Origin: Paenibacillus phytorum
GTDB taxonomy: Bacteria > Bacillota > Bacilli > Paenibacillales > NBRC-103111
NCBI RefSeq assembly: GCF_013141715.1
Contig: NZ_WHOA01000214.1
Span: forward strand, 1 to 32,987
Direction of reading: 5' to 3'
Length of the DNA stretch: 32,987 bases
The notes beneath the pieces were generated by a model. It was not told where the DNA came from and did not search any database. It saw only the letters and a program-made list of their open reading frames with translations. The first letter of the stretch is position 1. Each line of letters begins with the position of its first letter. A program made the position numbers and the translations under genes. Positions 8,370 to 16,600 of this stretch are shown piece after piece.

Positions 8370-9584
8370 ATGTCAGCAGATCCAAAATTAAGGGAAGTAG
8401 TCAAAGACCAAGAAAGATTTAGAAGCACCTTCTCTCCAGCCGAGTTCAAAGCATCTATTGATTTTGTAGTTAAGCGTATTGACGGGAATTTGGAGCTCTT
8501 CACCCATAAGTTTCCTTCAGCAAGCAGTGTAAATCTTATTTACGAGCCTGTAGAGAATGCAAGTGCTGTTCATGCGTCCGATTGGACATCAGGCTTCTGG
8601 ACGGGGATGATTTGGCTGGCATATGAGCTTACAGGTGATCCGAAGTATCGCCACGCGGGTGACATCCAGGTAGAAAGCTTCATGCAGCGATTCGACGATC
8701 GCGCCATTCTGAATCATCATGATATCGGATTCTTATATTCCCCTTCCTGTGTAGCCAGCTACGAGCTGACCGGAAACGAAACGGCAAAGCAAACGGCCCT
8801 TGATGCAGCCAAGCTGCTGGCGATGCGTTTCCGTGAAAAGGCTGGCATTATTCAGGTGCGTGGGCATCTGGATGACACGACTCACCACGAACGTGGCGTA
8901 TTTATTATCGATTGTTCCATGAATGTACCGCTTCTTCAATGGGCGACCCAATTGACTGGGGACAGCACTTATTCAGATAAAGCCCATCGACACATCAAGA
9001 ATGTCGCCAAGTATATGGTTCGTCCGGATGGTTCGACTCATCAACATTTTCATATCGACGTTGATACCGGGGAACCGGTAAAGGGATGGACAGGTCAAGG
9101 CTATGGAACAGATGAGGCGTGCTGGTCAAGAGGACAGGCTTGGGCGCTTTATGGACTTGCAATGAGTTATAGCTACACCAGAGATCAAGAATTGATCGAG
9201 TCGGCGAAGTCGGTTGCTAACTATTTCCTTAATCGGTTGCCGGAAGACCTTGTCTGCAACTGGGATCTAATTTTTCTGGAGAATGACGGGCAACGAGATT
9301 CATCTGCTGCGGCAATTGCGGTATGTGGATTGCTGGAATTGGCCAAACACCTTCCAGTGCTTGATGCAGACCGTCCGCTTTATGAACGAGCAGCTTTAGC
9401 AATACTTGAATCTCTGGCGGTCCATTATGCGACGAACAATCTTCCCGAATCGAACGGAATTCTCCAGCATGCCGTATACGCATTTAAATACGGTAGAGGG
9501 GTAGATGAATGCTGCATCTGGGGGGATTACTTCTATATGGAAGCGCTGGTAAGGGTACTTAAGGACTGGAAACCATACTGGTAA
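8370..9584 (+). CDS. GH88 unsaturated glucuronyl hydrolase
   Basis: A 404-residue cytoplasmic enzyme that removes the 4,5-unsaturated uronic acid from the non-reducing end of oligosaccharides made by polysaccharide lyases. The family (alpha6/alpha6 barrel) is recognised by ASDWTSGFWTGMIWLAYELTG, NHHDIGF with catalytic Asp118, IIDCSMNVPLLQWA with catalytic Asp181, and CWSRGQAWALYG. The Asp-Asp spacing of 63 agrees with known GH88 enzymes. There is no signal peptide. The ATG at 8370 has GGAAAGG at a 9-base distance; the ATG at 8361 directly abuts that site and is less likely. It directly supports PL8 as a neighbour, since GH88 consumes lyase products. Whether it prefers sulfated or non-sulfated disaccharides cannot be told. 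Confidence 0.93.
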   Translation: MSADPKLREVVKDQERFRSTFSPAEFKASIDFVVKRIDGNLELFTHKFPSASSVNLIYEPVENASAVHASDWTSGFWTGMIWLAYELTGDPKYRHAGDIQVESFMQRFDDRAILNHHDIGFLYSPSCVASYELTGNETAKQTALDAAKLLAMRFREKAGIIQVRGHLDDTTHHERGVFIIDCSMNVPLLQWATQLTGDSTYSDKAHRHIKNVAKYMVRPDGSTHQHFHIDVDTGEPVKGWTGQGYGTDEACWSRGQAWALYGLAMSYSYTRDQELIESAKSVANYFLNRLPEDLVCNWDLIFLENDGQRDSSAAAIAVCGLLELAKHLPVLDADRPLYERAALAILESLAVHYATNNLPESNGILQHAVYAFKYGRGVDECCIWGDYFYMEALVRVLKDWKPYW

Positions 9585-9684
9585 GATTCGAATTCCTTAA
9601 GGGTTAAAACTTGGATACTCCGAGATAAAAAATGAATACGCACCATCTTTAAAAACGGCTTGGATATAAGATTTTCAAGTGAAT

Positions 9685-9743
9685 TTTAAATGATGAAGAT
9701 TCATTAAAATAATGCAGATTTACGGTTGAAAGCGCTTTATGTA
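9685..9743 (+). promoter_or_regulatory. Conserved promoter/operator element upstream of the ABC transporter operon, with cre box
   Basis: This is the partner of the element at 8271-8329, at a constant offset of 1414 bases. It contains a cre box at 9727-9740 (TGAAAGCGCTTTAT) and the shared TATGTA at 9738-9743. An imperfect inverted repeat (ATTTTAAATGA / TCATTAAAAT) lies at 9683-9710. The first gene starts 57 bases downstream. Confidence 0.6.
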
Positions 9744-9799
9744 AAGTAATAAGCAAGCAACCCGCATAAAACGGGTCATAGGGTTTGGAGGATGCGAAT

Positions 9800-10756
9800 G
9801 TGAATGCTGAACTACAGTCTCAAAAATTAAATGCAACAAAAACTCAAGCGAAGAGAAGCATGCTTGTCCAGTTGATTCGCGATTATCAATTATATTTGCT
9901 TGCGTTGCCTGCAGTTGTGTATTTGTTAATTTTCAATTATATTCCGATGTATGGTGTAACAATTGCTTTCAAGGATTTTAATGCTGTCAAAGGGATTTTT
10001 GGGAGCTCGTGGGTTGGGTTCGATCATTTTGTTCGATTTTTCCATTCTTATCAATTCTGGACACTAATTCGAAATACGATTACCATTAGTTTGTATCAAT
10101 TAATCGGCGGTTTTCCAATACCGATTATCCTTGCGATCCTATTAAATCAGACAAGAAACAAACGCTTTAAATCTTTTGTGCAAACGGTTACTTATGCACC
10201 GCATTTTATATCGATCGTTGTTCTCGTCGGAATGATGTTTATGTTTCTGTCCCCGAGAGCAGGATTTGTCAACCATATCATTCAAGCTTTCGGTGGGGAA
10301 CCTATTCTATTCATGGGCATACCGGAATACTTCAAAAGCATTTATGTCTGGTCAGGCGTATGGCAAAACACGGGATGGGCGAGTATTATTTATTTGGCTG
10401 CGCTAGCCGCCATAAGTCCAGAGCTGTACGAGGCAGCCAAGGTGGATGGAGCAAGTAAGTGGAAGCAAATCCTTCACATTGATTTACCGGGCCTAATGCC
10501 GACTGCCATCATAATTTTTATAATGAACGCGGGACAAATTATGAATGTAGGCTTCCAGAAGCTGTATTTGATGCAAACGCCGCTAACTGAATCGTCCCAG
10601 GAAATTATATCTACTTACATTTACAAAATTGGTTTAATCAACAACGAGTACAGCTACTCCACGGCTATCAATTTATTTAATTCGGCGATTAATATTATTC
10701 TCCTTATTCTTGTGAACTATATGTCCAAGCGTGTATCGAAAACGAGTCTGTGGTAG
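9800..10756 (+). CDS. Carbohydrate ABC transporter permease (LplB-like)
   Basis: A 318-residue inner-membrane permease of the CUT1 sugar importer class. Six hydrophobic segments are visible, beginning with LALPAVVYLLIFNYIPMYGV. The cytoplasmic EAA loop that docks the ATPase is EAAKVDGASKWKQILHIDLP at about residues 212-231. The GTG at 9800 is preferred because GGAGG ends 8 bases before it; the longer frame from TTG 9785 would place the start before that site. It heads a three-gene operon of permease, permease and binding lipoprotein. No ATPase is encoded here, as is usual for this subclass, which shares an MsmX-type ATPase encoded elsewhere. The likely cargo is the unsaturated oligosaccharide released by the PL8 lyase. 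Confidence 0.92.
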   Translation: MNAELQSQKLNATKTQAKRSMLVQLIRDYQLYLLALPAVVYLLIFNYIPMYGVTIAFKDFNAVKGIFGSSWVGFDHFVRFFHSYQFWTLIRNTITISLYQLIGGFPIPIILAILLNQTRNKRFKSFVQTVTYAPHFISIVVLVGMMFMFLSPRAGFVNHIIQAFGGEPILFMGIPEYFKSIYVWSGVWQNTGWASIIYLAALAAISPELYEAAKVDGASKWKQILHIDLPGLMPTAIIIFIMNAGQIMNVGFQKLYLMQTPLTESSQEIISTYIYKIGLINNEYSYSTAINLFNSAINIILLILVNYMSKRVSKTSLW

Positions 10757-10778
10757 AGCGAAACGGAGGTGAAATTCA

Positions 10779-11666
10779 TTGAAAAGCTTAAAGATTTCGA
10801 AGGGCGATCGTATTTTTGACATTATCAATTATTCGATCTTGACGATCGTCTTCATCATTGTACTATATCCTTTGTACTTTATTGTTATTGCTTCTGTATC
10901 GAATCCTACGCTTGTAAACAACGGTGCGATGACCTTATGGCCGAAAGGTTTCATGTTGGATGGCTACAAGAAAGTATTTGAATATGTCGATGTATGGGTC
11001 GGTTACCGCAATACAATTTTTTACACAGTTATTGGCACTATACTTAATGTATTCGTTACGATGGGTGTTGCCTATACGCTTTCCCGTAAAAACTTTTTGG
11101 GCAAAGGGGCATTAATGACCTATATCATGATTCCGATGTTTTTCACAGGTGGACTCGTTCCAACCTTCCTCATTGTGAAGAAAATGGGATTATACAACAC
11201 GCCGTTGGTGATGATTATCATTGGCGCCATCAATATTTTCAATGTCATTATCGCTAGAACCTATATTCAAGGAACCATTCCTGAGGAATTGTATGAATCC
11301 GCACAAATGGATGGATGTAATCATTTCACGTTCTTTTTCCGAATCATTTTGCCGCTTTCCAGTTCGATTATTGCTGTCCTTACCTTGTACTATGCCGTCG
11401 ATCATTGGAACGATTTCTTTAATTCATTGATTTATTTGAGTAATAAGAATTTATTCTCTTTGCAGTTGGTGCTTCGAGGAATATTAATTCAGAGCAACAT
11501 TCAAACAGATATGCTTCAGGCGGAAGATGTGGTCAGACAACAGTATGAAGCGGAATTGCTCAAATATGCACTTATTATTGTAACCAGCTTACCGATCTTG
11601 GTCATTTATCCGTTTATGCAAAAATATTTTGTGAAAGGCGTCATGATTGGTTCCGTAAAAGGCTAG
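10779..11666 (+). CDS. Carbohydrate ABC transporter permease (YtcP/LplC-like)
   Basis: A 295-residue second permease subunit with six predicted membrane segments, starting with the TM1 stretch YSILTIVFIIVLYPLYFIVI. The EAA loop is ESAQMDGCNHFTFFFRIILP at about residues 171-190. The C-terminus ends KYFVKGVMIGSVKG, typical of this family. Translation starts at TTG 10779, with GGAGGTG seven bases upstream; the nearby GTG at 10769 is out of frame. It follows the first permease by 22 bases and should form a heterodimer with it. The next gene encodes the cognate binding protein. Confidence 0.92.
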   Translation: MKSLKISKGDRIFDIINYSILTIVFIIVLYPLYFIVIASVSNPTLVNNGAMTLWPKGFMLDGYKKVFEYVDVWVGYRNTIFYTVIGTILNVFVTMGVAYTLSRKNFLGKGALMTYIMIPMFFTGGLVPTFLIVKKMGLYNTPLVMIIIGAINIFNVIIARTYIQGTIPEELYESAQMDGCNHFTFFFRIILPLSSSIIAVLTLYYAVDHWNDFFNSLIYLSNKNLFSLQLVLRGILIQSNIQTDMLQAEDVVRQQYEAELLKYALIIVTSLPILVIYPFMQKYFVKGVMIGSVKG

Positions 11667-11704
11667 TCAAGGACTTAATGGAACGCTACTTCATGTATTG
11701 TTCC

Positions 11705-11722
11705 TTAAGCATAGATGCTTAA
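11705..11722 (+). other. Compact hairpin between permease and binding-protein genes
   Basis: A perfect 8-base-pair inverted repeat (TTAAGCAT / ATGCTTAA) has a 2-base loop. There is no T-tract, so it is not a classical terminator. Its position suggests an mRNA processing or stabilising structure that lets the binding protein be made in excess over the permeases. This role is inferred. Confidence 0.35.
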
Positions 11723-11751
11723 CAAAACAGTAAAAAAAGGGAGAGCAGAAG

Positions 11752-13386
11752 ATGAAAAAGTTAAAAGTGGTTAATATTGCTGCATTGTCTATGGTAGTTG
11801 TATCGATGGGGCTTACAGCTTGCGGCGCCAAGGATGATGCTAACAAATCCGGTTCAGCTGCTACCGACTCGCCAAAAGCGGCGGCTGAAGCTTTTCCGTT
11901 AAAGACCCCGCAAAACATTAAAATTGGGACAGTAGTCACAGATGGAATGCCTGCCAGCAAGGATATCCGTTTATGGCAAGATATCGAAAAGCAATCCAAT
12001 ATTCATGTTGATTTTCAAGATGTGTTTCAAAGTCAATGGAAAGAGAAGAAGGGCTTGATGTTCGCAAGTAATGATCTCCCAGAAGCGTTCATTGGTCATG
12101 GCGTTTTTACAGATTCAGAATTGTTGAATTACGGCGGGACAGGGGCGCTTATTCCACTCGAAAAGCTCATCGATCAATATGCACCGAATTTTAAGAAAGC
12201 ATTGCAGGAAAACCCTGAATTGAAGAAGCAGATCACGGCGCCAGATGGTCACATCTACGCGGTTCCTTCCTTTATCGACGATTGGCAGAGTGTAAAAACA
12301 GGGAACATCATGTATGCAAACAAGATTTGGTTGGATAAATTGGGCATGAAAGTGCCTACCACGACAGATGAATTCGAAAAAATGCTGCTTGCGTTTAAAA
12401 CGCAAGATCCGGGCGGTAATGGTAAAGATAAAGTCATCCCGTTCACGAGTAACAAAGATGCTGGCTTTATGTCAATCTTATTCGGCGCATTTGGCATCAC
12501 TGACCATAATAGTCAGGACAATATGATGCATATTGGTTTGAAAAGCGATAAAGTGACATACGTTCCTGTTCAGCCGGAATATAAAGATGCCATCACTTAC
12601 TTCAACAAGCTCTATTCCCAGGGACTAATCGATAAAGAGGTATTCACGCAAGATGGTAAAACGACTGGCGCGAAAATCCAATCGGATCCGCGCACGGTAG
12701 GAACCTTCATTGGCTGGAGAAGTACGGCTTGGGCTACTAAGCCTGAACAACGTAATGATTACGTCCCGGTAGGGCCTTTGAAAGGACCAAAAGGCGAGCA
12801 GACCTTTGAACAATATCCAAAGGGACTTTTCTTTAGAGGGTCTTTTGCGATCACCAATAATACGAAGCGTCCTGAATTGTTAATGCAATGGATAGATAAT
12901 GTGATTTCCGATGATAACCAAATCCAGATGGTCAATGCAGGAAGATTCGGAGATTATCTGGAAAAACAGAGTGATGGTACAATCAAAGTATTAAGAGCGC
13001 TCGCGCCTAACACGAATGATGAAAAGCTTAATAATCCGTCAAACACATCTAGAATCAACTTTATGACGCTAACCAATTCGAAGCGATTGGTGACGAAAAC
13101 GCCGGTATTTACTGAAAAAGGCGAGTACGATAAATTGTTTGAGGGGCACTTTGCGAAAGATGTGTATCCGAACGTATTCTTTAGCAAAGAGGAAGCACAG
13201 AAAATTCAAACCTTGGGTAATGATATTAACACCTATGCGAACAGCATGTACGCCAAGTGGATTATTGACGGCAGCATAGATAAAGATTGGGATGGGTATG
13301 TCAAAAAACTAAACGATATGGGATTAAAGGATTTACTGGCTGCGTATCAATCAGCTTACGATCGTTTCAATGGTACGAAAAAATAA
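11752..13386 (+). CDS. Extracellular solute-binding lipoprotein of the sugar ABC transporter (LipO/YtcQ-like)
   Basis: A 544-residue substrate-binding lipoprotein. The signal peptide ends in the lipobox LTAC with the lipidated cysteine at residue 24, followed by a flexible linker rich in Ala, Ser and Lys. The size (about 540 rather than 420 residues) and companions place it with the large binding proteins that work with LplB/YtcP permeases. The stretch LWQDIEKQSNIHVDFQDV near residue 75 and the late RPELLMQWIDNVIS segment are typical of this family. The start has GGGAG 10 bases upstream. It is the last gene of the importer operon, followed directly by a terminator. It should capture oligosaccharides generated by the secreted lyase; the exact ligand is not readable. 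Confidence 0.92.
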   Translation: MKKLKVVNIAALSMVVVSMGLTACGAKDDANKSGSAATDSPKAAAEAFPLKTPQNIKIGTVVTDGMPASKDIRLWQDIEKQSNIHVDFQDVFQSQWKEKKGLMFASNDLPEAFIGHGVFTDSELLNYGGTGALIPLEKLIDQYAPNFKKALQENPELKKQITAPDGHIYAVPSFIDDWQSVKTGNIMYANKIWLDKLGMKVPTTTDEFEKMLLAFKTQDPGGNGKDKVIPFTSNKDAGFMSILFGAFGITDHNSQDNMMHIGLKSDKVTYVPVQPEYKDAITYFNKLYSQGLIDKEVFTQDGKTTGAKIQSDPRTVGTFIGWRSTAWATKPEQRNDYVPVGPLKGPKGEQTFEQYPKGLFFRGSFAITNNTKRPELLMQWIDNVISDDNQIQMVNAGRFGDYLEKQSDGTIKVLRALAPNTNDEKLNNPSNTSRINFMTLTNSKRLVTKTPVFTEKGEYDKLFEGHFAKDVYPNVFFSKEEAQKIQTLGNDINTYANSMYAKWIIDGSIDKDWDGYVKKLNDMGLKDLLAAYQSAYDRFNGTKK

Positions 13387-13396
13387 ATAACCGAAG

Positions 13397-13432
13397 AAGG
13401 GGGAGAGGTAGTTGATTCTCTTCCCTTTTTTA
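13397..13432 (+). terminator. Rho-independent terminator after the transporter operon
   Basis: A 10-base-pair stem with two wobble pairs (13398-13407 against 13418-13427) is followed by a T-tract ending in TTTTTTAT. It starts 11 bases after the binding-protein stop codon. Confidence 0.75.
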
Positions 13433-13462
13433 TAAAAAGTTTTTATTGGAAGCGTTTCGTAA

Positions 13463-13552
13463 CATAGCTTACAAGTGCTTGCAAATAGATCTGGTACTGC
13501 CAAAGCTAGGGCAAAAGCTAATGCCGCACCGGAGGTGAAAGTGAAGTTTTAA
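13463..13552 (+). pseudogene. Short coding remnant, tail of a lost secreted enzyme
   Basis: An open frame of 29 codons ending in a stop reads LQVLANRSGTAKARAKANAA then PEVKVKF. The alternating strand-like pattern and the final VKVKF resemble the last beta strand of Ig-like domains at the C-termini of glycosidases. There is no start codon with a ribosome binding site. It lies between the transporter terminator and the PL8 promoter. The parent protein cannot be named. Confidence 0.3.
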
Positions 13553-13626
13553 AAGATGCTTTTAAAATCTGTATATTTATAAAGGAAATGCTTCACATTT
13601 TACATGTGGCAAACACAACTGTTGTG
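13547..13626 (+). promoter_or_regulatory. Inverted repeats upstream of the PL8 lyase gene
   Basis: Two perfect dyads lie upstream of the cre box. One is TTTTAAAAG-ATG-CTTTTAAAA at 13547-13567. The other is CACAAC-T-GTTGTG at 13614-13626. The second sits about 18 bases before the cre box, where a local activator or repressor could bind. The 59-base element of the other two units is not present here. Confidence 0.35.
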
Positions 13627-13643
13627 CCCAACTTACCGCTCTA

Positions 13644-13657
13644 TGAAAGCGCTGACA
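13644..13657 (+). promoter_or_regulatory. cre box upstream of the PL8 lyase gene
   Basis: TGAAAGCGCTGACA matches the cre consensus TGWAANCGNTNWCA at all 14 positions. It lies 29 bases before the PL8 start codon. This predicts CcpA-mediated repression of the lyase in the presence of preferred sugars. Confidence 0.65.
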
Positions 13658-13685
13658 AATTTCTATCAACAAGGGAGAGTGTTTT

Positions 13686-16600
13686 ATGAAAAAGATGCAA
13701 AACAGATGTGATACTCATAATGGCAGCAGCTATTTTCCCTTCCACCGGTTGAGATTTCTAACTGTGCTGCTGGTGGTCTCCATGATTATCTCTACTGTTA
13801 ACCTTGTATTCCCTGCAATCGTATCTGCAGCAACAACTTATGTTAATGCGAACTTTGATAACTATCCAACTACTGCCTCAACATCGGGGCCTGTAGCCGT
13901 AGCGGGAGGTAACTGGGGGCTATATTCAGCGAACATAGCCAATGGTGATTATGCGGTAGGAGAAGCCATGAACGGAAGAACGGACCTAAGCTTGAAGCTG
14001 GTGTCCACGACGAATAACAACACCTTGTATACAGCAAGGACGCTATCCGCTCCAGGCGTTACAGGAAAAGTGGTGCTTCAAGGGAACGTTCTCTTTAAAG
14101 ACACAACACATAATCGAAACGTTTTCCAAATTAGAAACACTGGAAGCACTTATGTGAATGTCCTTACTTTTAATTCCTCCGGAAACATGCTTGTTAACAA
14201 TGAGGCAGTAGGTACTTATAGTGCGAATACCTTGTATTCCATCCTAGCGGTCGTAGATAGCCCGAATAAGACGATGGATGTTTATGTCAATAAACAATTG
14301 GTTAAGTCTGGCAGCGCTTTGCCATCAAACTGGGATTCGATTTGCTTCTTTAAATTTTCTCAGTCCGGGGTTAGTGGTTCTATAGGAGAAATGTATCTCG
14401 ATGATGTGTATGTCACGAGTTATGTTCCTGTAAGCAGCATCAGTTTACCAGCCAGCATAAACCTTATTCAAGGCTATGCGGCGCCACTTACGGCTTCCGT
14501 GCTGCCGGCAGATGCTTCGGTAAATTACTTGCAGTGGTCTTCAAGTAATCCGTTAGCGGCCAGTGTTGATGCCAACGGAGTTGTCACTGGGTTAAGTGTA
14601 GGCCAATCGACGATTACAGCGACGGGAGTAGATGGAGGGGCAACAGTTAGTACAACGGTTACGGTCGACCCAGCTTCTACTCCTGTACAAGGGGTGTCGC
14701 TTCCTAATTCAGTGAGAATGGCAGAGCAAGATACGATCACACTCCAACCTTCCTTTACGCCTTTGGATGCAACGAATCGTGCAGTAACATGGACATCCGA
14801 TAATCCGAATGTTGCAACTGTAGGTAGCAATGGAACAGTGAGTTCGATCATGCCGGGTACGGCAAACATTACAGTGACAACACAGGACGGCAATAAAACG
14901 GCATCCACTTTAGTCACGGTGTATCATGAAGATCCGTCCACATGGGATGAATATGACATTCTGAGAGCCAAATGGAAAAAGACGTTGGATGGAGGGAATG
15001 ACTTTAATGCGGCAGACCCGGACATTTCCATTAAAATCGCAACCATTAGCACTAATGGTCAAAATTACTGGAGTTCCATGTCTACTGTTTCAGGTCGTAC
15101 TTACTTATGGAGTGATTTGCCTCCGTCCACAACAAGCAATGACTTTATTTCAGGCAGTACATCACGACTACTTACTATGGCACTCGCTTATTCCACCAAA
15201 GGTTCCACGCTTTACCACAACATTGCATTACGTGATGATATCATTAGCGGCATGGATTGGATCTATACAAATTATTACAATGAGAATGGCACCAGATATG
15301 GAAACGGATACAATTGGGACATTGGTATACCATTAAAACTGACAAATTTGATCATTCTCCTTTATGATGCGCTGTCTCCACAGGAGATTCAAAATTATAC
15401 GAATGCGTTTGATCATTATTTTGGAGACTTCAAATCGCCAACGTTAAATCTCGGTGGAAATTCGTCGGGTTCCAACCTATCGGACGTTCTAACGTCTGAA
15501 TTGCTCTTTGGCATTGCGAACAAAGATTCCTTACGCTTATCCTTTGTTCGTGATAAGATGAGTCCATTATTCACATATGTGACAAATGGCAGTGGAATCT
15601 ATGCGGATGGATCATTGATCATGCACGGTTCAGTTGCCTATACCGGCACCTACGGCGGGGTATTAATAAGAGGAATTGGCAACTTAATGTATATGCTCGG
15701 CGGCAGTTCGTGGCAGATCACTGACCCCAATGCGAGCAATATATATCGTTGGGTGACTGATGTGTTTGCACCTATCATATACAAGGGCCAAACGATGGAT
15801 ATGATTAGGGGACGCGCGATCGCGAGGGAAAATGCAACCGGTTATAGTGATTCGGTGTTAATTATAAACGGTATCATCCGTTTGTCTCAGTTTGCTTCAG
15901 CAGATAACGCTGCACTTTACAAAAAAATGGTTAAGCATTGGGTTTCATCCAATCCTTCTTATAATTTCTACACCAACATATCCGATATCGAATTGGTTCA
16001 AACATTGAAAAATTGGATGAACGATCCTGCGATTATTCCAGACGGAGATGGACCAGCGCATTATGAATTAAATGCGATGGCCCGAAGTGTCCATCGATCC
16101 GATGCCTTTGCCTTTGGCGTCAGCAAGAGCTCCAAGAGAGTACAGACTTATGAGCTAACCAATGGAGAAAACGGAAGAGGTTGGTATACCGGGGATGGCA
16201 TGACCTATGTATATAATTCGGATTTAAATCAATATACCGATAATTTCTGGCCTACCGTGAATATGTATCGTCTTCCGGGAACTACGGTTGACTCCAGAGT
16301 TAGGACATTTACAGATTACCAGAATGGAGACGGCGAATCGCGTCCTATCAACGCCTGGGCAGGCGGGACTATTTTGGATTCGACATTTGGAGTATCGGGG
16401 ATGATGCTTCGTCCTGTGAAGTCGAATATGAAGGCTAACAAATCGTGGTTCATGTTCGACAATGAAGTTGTTGCACTTGGATCAGGCATTACGGACGACA
16501 ACAATCTTACTGTCGAAAGTACGGTGGAACAAAGAAAACTGAATGCATCCGGAGATAATACGTTAACCGTGGATGGAACGGTAAAACCGACTACGCTCGG

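Noticed and set aside
9585..9799. Terminator after the GH88 gene
   Set aside because: Only a 5-base-pair stem (CTTGG/CCGAG) without a plus-strand T-tract was found, so read-through from GH88 into the transporter operon remains possible.
13447..13460. cre-like TGGAAGCGTTTCGT after the transporter operon
   Set aside because: It matches the consensus at only about 10 of 14 positions and is far from the PL8 start; the perfect box at 13644 is the likelier site.
14525..14917. 130-codon minus-strand frame in the BIG2 region of the PL8 gene
   Set aside because: It is the shadow of a Thr/Val-rich repeat on the coding strand.
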